Source of the DNA: Butyricicoccus pullicaecorum
GTDB lineage: Bacteria; Bacillota; Clostridia; Oscillospirales; Butyricicoccaceae
DNA: 64,000 nucleotides
Direction of reading: 5' to 3'
Assembly (NCBI GenBank): GCA_018366035.1
Contig: JAGZIW010000004.1
Location: 72,427-136,426 of the forward strand
The position numbers and the translations under genes were made by a program. Positions 52,001 through 60,134 of this stretch are shown here, in pieces. Within the stretch, counting starts at the first letter, position 1; each line of letters begins with the position of its first letter. Below the pieces are notes generated by a model. That model worked only from the letters and a program-made list of their open reading frames with translations. It ran no database searches and had not been told where the DNA came from.

Positions 52001-52305
52001 TCAGAGCCCTTGCCCCGACTGTCATAGCCCGTAATGGCATGATGGTTTCCATCAAATGTCCCGCAAAAGACGGGAACAGACACCGAACCATATCCCGACA
52101 AGTCAATATCCTGATCCAAAATAACCGTCAGACCCTGTGAATAGGTATTGGTTGCACAGTCCTTTGCAAATGCCTTAAATTCACTTGCGCTGGTGATATG
52201 AATGGTACGCGGATTGGTGCTTGCCGCCAGCGCAGGGACAAGCGGTGCTGCCATAAGTAAGACTGCAATGCCCAATGCAGACAAACGTCTCAGCTGGTTT
52301 CTCAT
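49048..52305 (-). CDS. Cell-surface GLUG-repeat/coiled-coil protein with C-terminal membrane anchor
   Basis: A 1085-residue protein. Signal peptide ~1-27; N-terminal GLUG-type repeats (~60-285) of the form VGGIVG/NTGGITG; a long helical, Asp/Ser-rich coiled-coil region (~290-640); a second GLUG block (~660-840: VGGIAGMV, GGILGRAEL, ALGGIAGAG); a beta-rich region; and a membrane helix near 1040 followed by RRKRRKE and an acidic tail inside the cell. No sorting signal is present. Its start overlaps the stop of the transporter gene by four bases, so they act together. It may be an adhesin or an extracytoplasmic partner of the transporter. Confidence 0.85.
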   Translation of the reverse strand: MRNQLRRLSALGIAVLLMAAPLVPALAASTNPRTIHITSASEFKAFAKDCATNTYSQGLTVILDQDIDLSGYGSVSVPVFCGTFDGNHHAITGYDSRGKGSDRGLFRYIKSGASVHSLTVSGTVEPEGTKSGLGILAGRNEGLIRSCAVKGTVTGDESVGGIVGVNEASGVVLDCLSQVVVTGSTNAGGIAGRSEGTIQGCINEGSVNTDGDQSPTNTGGITGKSSGVISACTNKGEIGYQHVGYNTGGIVGMQNGSVISCVNQGKVYGRKDVGGIVGQFEPYIDKTYGTKPIDDLDSALDSLSGLLNQLADQVSDATGNVIDDFKVMNDAMSSIRDTAHSAGVEAIDDADAMLGDIHVSAQSINLSLDGLINDSDAFIQETSKNLEQVIKYLKKVRKNLIDIPYTLTNGVSTAIDEVDSATSTAHERIQDALAELEGAKDDLKRLDRFVKQVVDILTGGGSDTDKLEQLSEALRQLGTIDPSARLARVKKALADATDAIKLMVGNVQWGISQSADEIQQSLRDAERALEKLENLASTINSDTAAYSSNAMNSLRQINSNMSTIENRLRAYTSTLGDKGKDTMNDVNQQLTIINDRVGQMTDGASSTNTDLHGTTKSIIAQLGKVEDAITNLVKVPEKTVDDISDELGASGPGRVVSCKNTAAIQADANVGGIAGMVAPELKIDPEEDVDLDEDKLVVDTHTFLKATVRDCRNDGTITAKNECAGGILGRAELGAAIGCINKSKVESESGSRVGGIAGESGGKIQNSASLTDLVGSDALGGIAGAGKDIINCRAMTRIDSEGEQLGAIAGSASGTVSGNYFLDEDYAGVDGINFVGQSQGVDFATFQTLSGVPADFLEFKMTFVAHGETIAEIPVTYQGNLAENLIPEVPDADGTYGRWEDFTAENILRSQVVHAVYDNLRSTISSSGSQPVILAEGAFSPDAMVDIREWEPEEEQIPSGYRLISAYTYRVQDDTPLPETMTLRVRAGEDGKAVAVMQDGKMQIVPSNLDGSYLVSEDRQPEGTIMVLKRDGTPVIIAVGVIAVLAVLVVLIRRKRRKEPKASAQDTSEVPVQEGEDTSPAESEK

Positions 52306-54767
52306 TCCCTTTTTTCCTCCTCTATATGAAACGCCGGATCTGCTGGATCCTTTGGAATTGGCTTCTTGCTCTCGATCATTGCATTGACATCACCGTGGAT
52401 CACACCACGGATCTCTCCATCTACAAAGCCCGAAACATGACCGCGGATATGTCCATCGACGCGCATGATACCGCCAGAAAAGCGCTGTTTCCGGTCAATA
52501 TTCAGCGTGATTGCCGTGCGCTCGATCAAGGTATCACCCAGAAGCAGCAGCTGCGGCAGCACAGTCATAACGAGAACAATCGAAGTCAGGGTTCCGCGTC
52601 CCAGCGCCAGCCCCAGTGAACTGATGGCAGGGTTTGTGGAGATAAAGCCAATCAGAAATCCGGAAACCGTCATAATGGAGCCAGAGGTCAAAATTGTCGG
52701 AAAACTCTGGTTGAGGGTTTCAATGACCGCTTCATGCCGGTCCATTTGATTTTTAAGTTCCATATATCGGTTTGTAATGACGATTGCATAGTCGATGGTT
52801 GCACCCATCTGAATTGAGCTGACCACGAGATAGCTGAGGAAAAACAGATTGGTGTCCATGATTGCCGGAAAGGAAAAGTTAATCCATATACTGCCCTGAA
52901 TGGTCAGAACGAGCAAAATCGGCAAGCCTGCGGATTTGAAGGTAAAGAGCAGAATAATCATAACGAACAATGCAGTCAGCACACTGATTTTCAGATTATC
53001 GTCCATAAAGGATTGGGAAAGATCCTGTGCATTGGTCGAGTTGCCCACGAGGAGCACATCGTCCCCATAATACTGCTCTGCAATTTCGCGCATCTGCGCA
53101 AGCAGCGCAAAGGTTTCCGGACTTTCCTCTGGTACATCTGCAATAAAGACCAGACGCGACCAGTTATCACCTTGCAGCTGCGGCAGACCAATATCCAACT
53201 CCTCCTGTAAATCTTTGACCTTATCCTCCTGTTCTCCCTCCAGCTTGAACACACCCTTATCCATTTGTTCACACAGGAATTGGAAGCTGTCCACCAGCGG
53301 GATTTCGTAATCATCTGGATTTTGAAAAATTGCACCGTACTCCTCATTTTGCAGTCCATACGCCTGATACAGCAGACGCGCATGCTCGATATCTACCCCT
53401 GCAAGCTCTGCAAACTGACGCGGCTTGAGTTTGTCGGTCAGCATATGCCCCTCGGCTTCGGTATTCGCAAGCCCCTGTGCCTTATTGATTTGCGGCAAAC
53501 TGCTGATTTCATTTAAAATCTTGCCTTCCTTTTCATAATCGCCGCGCGGGACGACCAGCGCAATCAAATTCTGATTGCCAAAGGTTTCCGAAATGCGGTC
53601 AAGCGCAATACGCTGTTCGGGTGGGTTGCCTGTGTCAATGACATTTTCTGAGAAACAGTATTCACACTGTCCGGACAGATAGATGCCGCCGACCATCAGC
53701 ACAAGAAAAATAGGCGGCAGCACATAGCGCAGCTTGACAACAGCCTTTCCCACGAAGCTGATACGCGGCACCAAATTGGCATGGCGTGTGCGCTCAATGC
53801 CCTTGCTGAACAGCATGAGCAAGCCCGGCATCAAAAGGAATACGGTGAGCATGCTGCAAATAATACCCTTTGACATGACTGCACCCATATCAAAGCCAAT
53901 GCGGAACTTCATGAGCATGAGGGCAACCATGCCGGAAATGGTTGTAAGGCTTGACGAAGAAATTTCGACGATTGCCTTGGAAAGCGCTGCAATATCCGCT
54001 TCTCTGGCGGGCTTTGTTTCGCGCTCCTCCATATAGCGGTGACAAAAGATGATTGCATAGTCGATTGCCAACGCAAGCTGGAGCACGATTGCCACGGAGT
54101 TTGTAATAAAGGAGACCTCTCCAAACCAATAGTTCGTGCCCATATTCAGGACGGCTGCGACCGCGAACACAATTAAGTATACCGGAACCTCCATATAGCT
54201 TTTGGAGGTGAACAGCAGCACCAGAATAATAACAATGGCTGCCACCACCAAGATAATCCCCATCTCACTTTGCAGCTGTGCAGAGGTATCCAGACCAACC
54301 GGCGAACTGATATATGTATCATAGGGCGCAAGTGCCGCCTTGATGCTGTTCATTGCCCTTATGGATTTCGGATCATCTGCCTCCCCATCGAAAGTGACCG
54401 AGATACGTGCTGAGGAACCCTTATAGTGCTCCTCGGTGTCATCGAATTCGACACTGGACACACCATCAATCGTCTCGATCTGGTCCGCCATTTTCTGCGC
54501 TTCATCTAATGTGATATTGGTAAGCATAAACTCACCGGAACCCAGCGTTGTGAATTCCTCTTCCATCAGAGTCAATCCGCGGCGGGTCTCGGTATCAGCT
54601 GGCAGATATGTGGTAATATCATCGTTGACCTTTACCTTTCCAACTGAGCTGGCACAAAATAGGACAGCCGCCAAAAAGACCAGATAAATCGCCTTGCGTT
54701 TGTCCACAATGAATCGTGCCAAACGCATCATAAAATCTTCAGACTTGTGTTCTTCCGACATGAACAT
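52302..54767 (-). CDS. MMPL/RND-family transporter with hairpin-repeat C-terminal tail
   Basis: An 821-residue RND transporter of the MMPL group with about twelve membrane helices in two halves. Each half has the DYAI(I/V) motif on helix 4 (LAIDYAIIFCHRYMEER and ATIDYAIVITNRYMELK). Extracytoplasmic domains lie at ~45-190 and ~400-590. The C-terminal ~60 residues contain short-period turns (VDGHIRGHVSGFVDGEIRG), reminiscent of bactofilin-like beta-helix repeats and not typical of MMPL proteins. Relatives export lipids or peptides. The start is 54767 or 54761. Transcribed first, then the GLUG protein. Confidence 0.88.
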   Translation of the reverse strand: MFMSEEHKSEDFMMRLARFIVDKRKAIYLVFLAAVLFCASSVGKVKVNDDITTYLPADTETRRGLTLMEEEFTTLGSGEFMLTNITLDEAQKMADQIETIDGVSSVEFDDTEEHYKGSSARISVTFDGEADDPKSIRAMNSIKAALAPYDTYISSPVGLDTSAQLQSEMGIILVVAAIVIILVLLFTSKSYMEVPVYLIVFAVAAVLNMGTNYWFGEVSFITNSVAIVLQLALAIDYAIIFCHRYMEERETKPAREADIAALSKAIVEISSSSLTTISGMVALMLMKFRIGFDMGAVMSKGIICSMLTVFLLMPGLLMLFSKGIERTRHANLVPRISFVGKAVVKLRYVLPPIFLVLMVGGIYLSGQCEYCFSENVIDTGNPPEQRIALDRISETFGNQNLIALVVPRGDYEKEGKILNEISSLPQINKAQGLANTEAEGHMLTDKLKPRQFAELAGVDIEHARLLYQAYGLQNEEYGAIFQNPDDYEIPLVDSFQFLCEQMDKGVFKLEGEQEDKVKDLQEELDIGLPQLQGDNWSRLVFIADVPEESPETFALLAQMREIAEQYYGDDVLLVGNSTNAQDLSQSFMDDNLKISVLTALFVMIILLFTFKSAGLPILLVLTIQGSIWINFSFPAIMDTNLFFLSYLVVSSIQMGATIDYAIVITNRYMELKNQMDRHEAVIETLNQSFPTILTSGSIMTVSGFLIGFISTNPAISSLGLALGRGTLTSIVLVMTVLPQLLLLGDTLIERTAITLNIDRKQRFSGGIMRVDGHIRGHVSGFVDGEIRGVIHGDVNAMIESKKPIPKDPADPAFHIEEEKRE

Positions 54768-54879
54768 ACAACCTTTCCTAAGCGTCCCCAAGGTACGCCC
54801 TATTGATTTTCGTACGATTTTATCATACCTGTTCTATTTCCAGAAAACAAGCACCTCACCCGTGACAGCCTAAGCCCCT

Positions 54880-54915
54880 TGTTACATTTTGGGACAAATC
54901 CAGAAAATTGTCCCA
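54880..54915 (-). terminator. Possible terminator after ymfI
   Basis: TGGGACAA and TTGTCCCA (54890-54915) form a hairpin about 12 bases past the stop; the following minus-strand sequence AAAATG lacks a clear T-run. Confidence 0.35.
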
Positions 54916-54927
54916 GAAAATTATCAA

Positions 54928-55647
54928 TCAGATGACAAAACCACCGGTTACACCAAGCACCTGTCCCGTAACAAACGAGGCATCTTCCGAGCATAAATAG
55001 CGTATGGTGCGTGCAACCTCCTGTGCCCTGCCCAGACGCCCAAGGTCTGTGTCTGCCGCAAGCTGCCGCAGCACCTCTGCATCATGAATCTGGTTCATTT
55101 CTGTATCGATTACCCCGGGCGCAACACAGTTGACACGGATTCCGGAGAGTCCCAGTTCATGTGCAAGAGACTTGGAAAGTCCGATCAGCCCTGCTTTTGA
55201 TGCCGCATAATGGCTTTCACACGATGCACCAGTCTGTCCCCATACCGACGAAACTGTAACGATTGCGCCCTCCTTCTCGTGTACAAGGTCTGGAAGTGCC
55301 GCCTGTATGGTATAAAATACGCTGCGCAGATTGTTGTCCATGACAAAATCCCAGTCCGCATCTGTCAGGTCACAGAACATTTTTTGTTGCGCGACCCCTG
55401 CGTTGCATACGACTGCGCCAATCGCTCCCAAGGTTTTTCGAATCTGTGCTGCACACGCATTGACCTGCTCACGCTTTGTCAAATCACAACGGATTGCCAA
55501 AGCCCCTGTTTGTGCTGCCACCCGCTCGGCGTCCTCTGTCCGGCTGTGATAGCAAAATGCCACTTTCCAGCCCGCTTCTGCAAATGCGTGCACACAAGCC
55601 GCACCAATGCCGCGGGACCCCCCTGTAATCCAAACTGTTTTGTTCAT
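54928..55647 (-). CDS. ymfI: Short-chain dehydrogenase, EF-P 5-aminopentanone reductase type (YmfI)
   Basis: A 239-residue SDR with the nucleotide motif TGGSRGIGAA, NAG and the catalytic Ser-Tyr-Lys set (VSSVWGQTGASC...YAASKAG). The VSS(V/I)WG(E/Q)TGASCE segment matches B. subtilis YmfI, which reduces the 5-aminopentanone on EF-P, better than it matches FabG of fatty acid synthesis. The genome context fits: ymfF and ymfH are present at 20.4-22.9 kb. A general FabG-like function cannot be excluded. Confidence 0.82.
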   Translation of the reverse strand: MNKTVWITGGSRGIGAACVHAFAEAGWKVAFCYHSRTEDAERVAAQTGALAIRCDLTKREQVNACAAQIRKTLGAIGAVVCNAGVAQQKMFCDLTDADWDFVMDNNLRSVFYTIQAALPDLVHEKEGAIVTVSSVWGQTGASCESHYAASKAGLIGLSKSLAHELGLSGIRVNCVAPGVIDTEMNQIHDAEVLRQLAADTDLGRLGRAQEVARTIRYLCSEDASFVTGQVLGVTGGFVI

Positions 55648-55664
55648 TGATATTAAACTCCTAT

Positions 55665-55697
55665 GAAAAAAGCGGACAGAGCGTCTGCTCTGTCCGT
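55665..55697 (-). terminator. pfkA terminator
   Basis: CGGACAGAGC pairs with GCTCTGTCCG, followed on the minus strand by TTTTTTC. Confidence 0.85.
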
Positions 55698-55701
55698 GCG
55701 G

Positions 55702-56679
55702 TTAAATTGCAACAACCTGCTGTGCTTCAAACAGGCTCTGATTCAGATCCTTGGTCAATTCGAGGGCTTCCTCGATATCAATATCAACAATTTCTCCTCC
55801 ATGGAGTGCAACCACGCGCTTGCTCTTGCCTTCTTCAAGCACCTTGACCGCGGCATGTCCCATACGGGTTCCCATGGTTCTGTCCTGCGAGGAGGGCGCG
55901 CCGCCGCGCTGAATGTGCCCCAAAATTGTCAAACGGCTGTCGATGCCTGTTGCATCATGAATACGGTCTGCGACCTCCTGTGCCGAACCATAACCCTCTG
56001 CCACAATAATAATATGGTGATTTCTGCCTTTAATGCGTCCGGTACGCATTTTTTCAATAACTTCCATTTCAAAGTCGATTTCGCGCTCTGGAAGCAAAAT
56101 TGCAGTTGCACCGCAGGCACAGCCAACATTGAGCGCCAGATGTCCTGCATGGCGGCCCATGACCTCAACAACGGAACAGCGTTCATGAGACTGCATCGTA
56201 TCTCTCAGCTTGTCGATACAGTCAAGTGCCGTATTGCAGGCAGTATCGAAACCAATGGTGTATTCCGAGCAGCCAATGTCGTTGTCAATGGTTCCCGGGA
56301 CACCAACGCAGGGCACACCCAAACGAGACAGGGCGAGCGCACCACGGAATGTACCATCACCACCAATGCAGACCAGTCCATCGATGCCCATATATTTACA
56401 GGTATCCGCAGCCTTTTGCAGCCCTTCTGGTGTAAGCATTTCCTTGCATCGCGCAGTGTAGAGCATGGTACCACCCTTTCGGCTGATGCCATCTACGCTG
56501 CGGGCAGCAAGCTCTATAATGTCACCATTGATCAAACCGCTGTAACCGCGGCGAATCCCGAGTACGGAAATCCCATGTGCCGATGCAGTGCGCACAACAG
56601 CGCGAATGACGGCATTCATGCCCGGCGCATCACCGCCGCTTGTAAGCACGCCAATCCTCCGAATTGGTTTCTGTTCCAT
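55702..56679 (-). CDS. pfkA: 6-phosphofructokinase (ATP-dependent)
   Basis: A 325-residue PfkA that makes fructose-1,6-bisphosphate in glycolysis. It has LTSGGDAPGMNA, GGDGTFRGA, the catalytic PGTIDNDI, MGRHAGH and GHIQRGG. The ATG at 56679 follows GGAGGG; the longer frame starting at 56721 is in the leader. Monocistronic with its own promoter and terminator. No pyruvate kinase gene follows, although pfkA-pyk pairs are common. Confidence 0.97.
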   Translation of the reverse strand: MEQKPIRRIGVLTSGGDAPGMNAVIRAVVRTASAHGISVLGIRRGYSGLINGDIIELAARSVDGISRKGGTMLYTARCKEMLTPEGLQKAADTCKYMGIDGLVCIGGDGTFRGALALSRLGVPCVGVPGTIDNDIGCSEYTIGFDTACNTALDCIDKLRDTMQSHERCSVVEVMGRHAGHLALNVGCACGATAILLPEREIDFEMEVIEKMRTGRIKGRNHHIIIVAEGYGSAQEVADRIHDATGIDSRLTILGHIQRGGAPSSQDRTMGTRMGHAAVKVLEEGKSKRVVALHGGEIVDIDIEEALELTKDLNQSLFEAQQVVAI

Positions 56680-56717
56680 AACTGTCCCTCCGGAATGTAA
56701 TTTCACTTTTGTGTCCG

Positions 56718-56732
56718 TCACAAATCGTGTGA
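56718..56732. promoter_or_regulatory. Inverted repeat in the pfkA leader
   Basis: TCACA-N5-TGTGA, placed at about +15 from the predicted start. It resembles a dimeric repressor or CRP/Rex-like site; the identity of any binder is unknown. Confidence 0.35.
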
Positions 56733-56752
56733 TCTTTTGCGGACTTTGTTTT

Positions 56753-56781
56753 ATTATAACATTTTATGTACAGAAATACAA
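56753..56781 (-). promoter_or_regulatory. pfkA promoter
   Basis: TTGTAT, 17 bases, TATAAT on the minus strand. Confidence 0.75.
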
Positions 56782-56832
56782 GCCGATTGCCATGTATCAA
56801 TTCAGCGATTGTCCGGCTTTGCGTCAGCAGAT

Positions 56833-56866
56833 AAAAAAGACAGCCATGGAAAATCCATAGCTGCCT
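56833..56866 (-). terminator. Terminator of the deacetylase gene
   Basis: GGCAGCTATGGA pairs with TCCATGGCTGTC, followed on the minus strand by TTTTTTAT. Confidence 0.8.
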
Positions 56867-56872
56867 GATTTT

Positions 56873-58519
56873 TTATGCTTCGTCAGAGGATTGCTCCTTT
56901 TCGAGCAAGTCATCGCGGAAACCGTTATAGACCACGCCCGGTTCGAGCTTTACGCCCTTGATGGCTGCAAGCTCTGAAACGGTTACAAAGGCAAAACCGC
57001 GATCCTCGAGGGTATCCATTGCACGGGTAACACCCTCCAATGTACATTCACGCAGGTCGTGCATGAGTACAATATCGCCGTCCTTTGCATTGGAAACGAT
57101 TTTATCATAGATAATATCTGCGTCACGGTTCTTCCAGTCCAGTGTATCCAAACTCCAGTTGATGATTGGCAGACCACTTTCCTTCATTGCCTGCTGCACA
57201 GTATCATCATAGGCGCCGCCGACTGGACGCATTACCGTTGGCTTTTGTCCGGTATAGGACTCAATCAGATCGGTATTCTCATCTACTTCCTTGTGTACAA
57301 ATTCACTCGACTTATTTTTGAGTGTTTTCATCGGGTGATTCATAGTGTGGTTGCCCAGCTCATGCCCTTCAGCCAGATAACGATCCATGTGCGTATGGAA
57401 GTCTTTAATACGGTAACCGCACATGAAGAAGGTCGCATGTGCGTTGTGTTCCTTGAGCGCATCGAGCAGACGTGCAGTCAATCCCTGAGAACCTCCCGTC
57501 GGGCCATCGTCAAAGGTCAGTGCAATGTAAGCATCTGCCTTGGGGATTCCCGCAAGGCTCGGCAGACCGGAAGCTGCTGCTGCCACTGCGTCCATCTGCA
57601 TTGCATGCCCTTCCAGCGGATATCCCGTAATGGCAGTGATCCCTTCTGCGGGCTGAGAGTAGGACTTTCCAAGTGCTGCCGCGAGGTCACTCGCCTTACA
57701 GTATGGATCATCTTCAATCGTTGTGATAGAAAGATTCATTTTCTTTCCGTCTTTATGCAGTGCACCATTTTCATATTTCACACTGCCATTGCTGACCTCG
57801 GACAGTGCCTGCGCCGGAAAGTATATGCCATCATCTTGTTTTTTGATTTTCGCATTGTCAGGCAGATCCAGCTGATTTCCATTGACCAGAACAGAGGTCG
57901 CATCTTCTCTCATCACAATGCTGTCTGCAAGATACTGTTCTACGGAGTATCCCAGCTTTTCCTGCGCACTTGCTTTGAGCGCCTCTATTTTCTTGTCATC
58001 TGTGTCACCAATCACACAAATCACATAGCCGCCTTCAGCGGGCGGATAGTAAGCGATTTTTCCGCCAAGTGCCTCTGTAATGGCACGTCCCGGGACATAG
58101 AAAGAAGCTCCATTTCGTGTCGGCTTCACCGGCAAAGTGTGCTCCTGATCATCTACGCCTAGAATACTGGAATCGTCTTGCCGCAGCAGGATCGTTTTTT
58201 CCCCGATCGTCATCTTGAAGGTCTCGTTTTCAAAAATCAGCTGTCCGCCGAGTCCTTCCACCAGCGGCCGAATCGGAACCAACATATTGCCCGTTGGATC
58301 GACGTACGGGGTAATTGCATTTCCCTGTCCATCGTCCATTGTAATGACTTCGCCATCTCGGATTGCCATATTATTGTTGATCTGCAAAACCAATTCATGG
58401 CTATCCGGCTTCGGCGTAAAGGAGGGCAGACCCCCCTCTCGAATTGCACTGACTGTTGCCGGAATCATGGCAACCAATAGAACCAGAATCATCAGTGCTG
58501 CGCCTGTTTTCCATTTCAT
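56873..58519 (-). CDS. Polysaccharide deacetylase with copper-amine-oxidase-like N-terminal domains
   Basis: A 548-residue exported or membrane-anchored protein. One N-terminal helix (~5-25), two copper-amine-oxidase N1-type repeats (~45-170 and ~205-295) that bind cell-wall material, and a NodB/CE4 deacetylase domain (~325-525). All CE4 motifs are present: TFDDGP, HTMNH, RPVGGAYDD, DTLDW and LMHD. It should remove acetyl groups from peptidoglycan or a similar glycan. The strong upstream repeats suggest envelope-stress or phosphate-type control. Confidence 0.93.
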   Translation of the reverse strand: MKWKTGAALMILVLLVAMIPATVSAIREGGLPSFTPKPDSHELVLQINNNMAIRDGEVITMDDGQGNAITPYVDPTGNMLVPIRPLVEGLGGQLIFENETFKMTIGEKTILLRQDDSSILGVDDQEHTLPVKPTRNGASFYVPGRAITEALGGKIAYYPPAEGGYVICVIGDTDDKKIEALKASAQEKLGYSVEQYLADSIVMREDATSVLVNGNQLDLPDNAKIKKQDDGIYFPAQALSEVSNGSVKYENGALHKDGKKMNLSITTIEDDPYCKASDLAAALGKSYSQPAEGITAITGYPLEGHAMQMDAVAAAASGLPSLAGIPKADAYIALTFDDGPTGGSQGLTARLLDALKEHNAHATFFMCGYRIKDFHTHMDRYLAEGHELGNHTMNHPMKTLKNKSSEFVHKEVDENTDLIESYTGQKPTVMRPVGGAYDDTVQQAMKESGLPIINWSLDTLDWKNRDADIIYDKIVSNAKDGDIVLMHDLRECTLEGVTRAMDTLEDRGFAFVTVSELAAIKGVKLEPGVVYNGFRDDLLEKEQSSDEA

Positions 58520-58564
58520 TATATCAAATCTCCCATCTCAAAATACAGTGTGTGTCCGCTCTTA

Positions 58565-58630
58565 ATTATAGCATAGCTTTTTTAGAATATCGGTAACAAA
58601 ATCGTTAAAGTTGGTTACAAATTCGTTAAA
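58565..58630 (-). promoter_or_regulatory. Deacetylase promoter with tandem regulator sites
   Basis: Extended -10 TGCTATAAT (TATAAT at 58565-58570) with no good -35. In its place are two 18-base direct repeats, 58592-58609 and 58613-58630 (on the minus strand TTTAACGA-TTTGT-ACC, 16 of 18 identical), 21 bases apart, or two helical turns. This is typical of OmpR/PhoB-family activators that replace the -35. Confidence 0.7.
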
Positions 58631-58659
58631 AATCGACTCTTATTTCTAAAAATGACAGC

Positions 58660-59529
58660 TTAACGCAATGCCTGCGGAACCACCTGCAAGCCAATGCCCA
58701 GCAGCCGCGGCCCTACATACGCTCCCAATGTGCCATCAATCTGCCCACGAATCACTGGAGTGTTGGGCGGCAGCCTTTCAGAGAGCTGCGCGGCAAGCGC
58801 ATCTCCCTCCTCAGGGTTGCCGCCGTCTGCAGCCGCAGCAAGAAGCGGCACATTCTTCGGGCATGCCGAATCAAAAAGAGCAAGCATACGCTCAATCGCA
58901 GCCTTTTGCCCTCTGCCCTTTGCTGCATTGATAAGCTGTCCACTCTTTTCAAATGTAAGAATGGGTTTAATCTGTAAGAGTGTGCCTGTCATGGCAGTGA
59001 TTTTGCCAATTCTTCCACCCTTCTGCAAATATTCCAACGTGTTGACACAGAAAAAGACCTTCGTTGTATCCAGCATCTCCGGAACAGCTTGTATCACCTG
59101 CTCCCAAGTACAGCCTGCCTGTATCATATATGCGCTTTGCAAAAGCGTCATACCGATGCCAAGCGAACCGCTGCCCGAATCAAACACATGAATATCAAGG
59201 TCGGGGTAATCCTCTGCCATCAGGCGCACCAGATTATAGGTACCGCTCAGCCCAGCGGAAAGATGCACAGCTAGGACATGCTGATATCCTTCTTCGCGAA
59301 TCTGTGCAAACAAACTTTGTACCATCTGTACCGATGGCAGCGAAGTGACCGGCAGCTCTTTGGGAAGCCTCTTATAAATCTCATCTGCTGAAATCGTTTG
59401 TCCATCTAAATATTCCCCATCAGAAAACAAAAGACGCAGCGGCAGCACAAAGATGCCATACTGCTGACAAAGAGCAGGGGGAATATCAGCGCAGGAATCT
59501 GTTAGAAGGGCTATTCTTTGATGATTCAT
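58660..59529 (-). CDS. DegV family fatty-acid-binding protein
   Basis: A 289-residue DegV/FakB-type protein. It binds a fatty acid and presents it to the kinase FakA in Firmicutes. It has LLTDSCADIP at the N-terminus, the loop VTSLPSV, and HLSAGLSGTYN near 90. The kinase FakA is not in the window. A tiny zinc-ribbon gene precedes it by 15 bases. Confidence 0.93.
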   Translation of the reverse strand: MNHQRIALLTDSCADIPPALCQQYGIFVLPLRLLFSDGEYLDGQTISADEIYKRLPKELPVTSLPSVQMVQSLFAQIREEGYQHVLAVHLSAGLSGTYNLVRLMAEDYPDLDIHVFDSGSGSLGIGMTLLQSAYMIQAGCTWEQVIQAVPEMLDTTKVFFCVNTLEYLQKGGRIGKITAMTGTLLQIKPILTFEKSGQLINAAKGRGQKAAIERMLALFDSACPKNVPLLAAAADGGNPEEGDALAAQLSERLPPNTPVIRGQIDGTLGAYVGPRLLGIGLQVVPQALR

Positions 59530-59544
59530 ATCGGCTCTCTACTT

Positions 59545-59724
59545 TCAAAAATCTTCCAATGTCATACAGGTTACATATTCTGGTACGACCTCGCCTGCGG
59601 GCGGCTCCACCACATACCCAAACATATCATACCACTTTCCGCATGTTTCACATTGCCATGCAGTACGGGACTCCTCATTAGAACAATACATTTCATTACC
59701 ACATCTACAATGCATGATAAACAA
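59545..59724 (-). CDS. Tiny zinc-ribbon protein
   Basis: A 59-residue protein with two CxC/CxxC pairs (HCRCGNEMYC... and WQCETCGKWYDMFG), a rubredoxin- or zinc-ribbon-like knuckle; the C-terminal part is acidic. It is too short for most gene finders. The TTG at 59724 is ten bases from GGAG; the ATG at 59715 would be too far. It precedes degV in one transcript from the promoter at 59763-59791. Function unknown. Confidence 0.7.
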   Translation of the reverse strand: MFIMHCRCGNEMYCSNEESRTAWQCETCGKWYDMFGYVVEPPAGEVVPEYVTCMTLEDF

Positions 59725-59762
59725 AACACTCTATCTCCTTTGATATTATATTCTATTTTTTC

Positions 59763-59791
59763 ATTTTATGCGTTTTTTACATTTTTGTCAA
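59763..59791 (-). promoter_or_regulatory. Promoter of the zinc-ribbon/degV unit
   Basis: TTGACA, 17 bases, TAAAAT on the minus strand. Confidence 0.65.
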
Positions 59792-59962
59792 TCCATAGCG
59801 GCGAAAGTCTAATTTTTGTCGGGCATATTCCAGTGTTTACAAATTATTCATGCTCTATCCATGGTTTGGTGATATCTTGCCCCTTTGCTTTGCGTATAAT
59901 AAAGCCATGGAACGGAAGAGCACAAATTTGTTCCTAATTTCAACAAACAAGGAGAACATTTT

Positions 59963-60091
59963 ATGTATCGTTTGTATAGACTCTTTTCATCTTATGGATA
60001 TGGTACAAATTTTATCCATGCACTTAGCTTTTTTCCGCAGCATATCCTTACGCGAATGGGTCTGGTTCCCGTTTTTGCAAAACATCACTAA
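59963..60091 (+). CDS. Possible 42-residue small protein
   Basis: An ATG after AAGGAG (nine-base spacing) opens a 42-codon frame: MYRLYRLFSSYGYG..., Tyr/Phe-rich and basic, ending in AKHH. A TATAAT lies 62 bases upstream (59895-59900, weak -35) and a strong terminator 44 bases downstream, so the unit looks transcribed alone. No family recognised. It could equally be a leader or small RNA with a chance frame. Confidence 0.4.
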   Translation: MYRLYRLFSSYGYGTNFIHALSFFPQHILTRMGLVPVFAKHH

Positions 60092-60134
60092 TATCGACCT
60101 TGCACGTTTGTCCCCCTTTTCGTGCGAGCCTTAT

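Noticed and set aside
55663..56700. Plus-strand 345-codon frame opposite pfkA
   Set aside because: Antisense to pfkA with a shadow-like composition.
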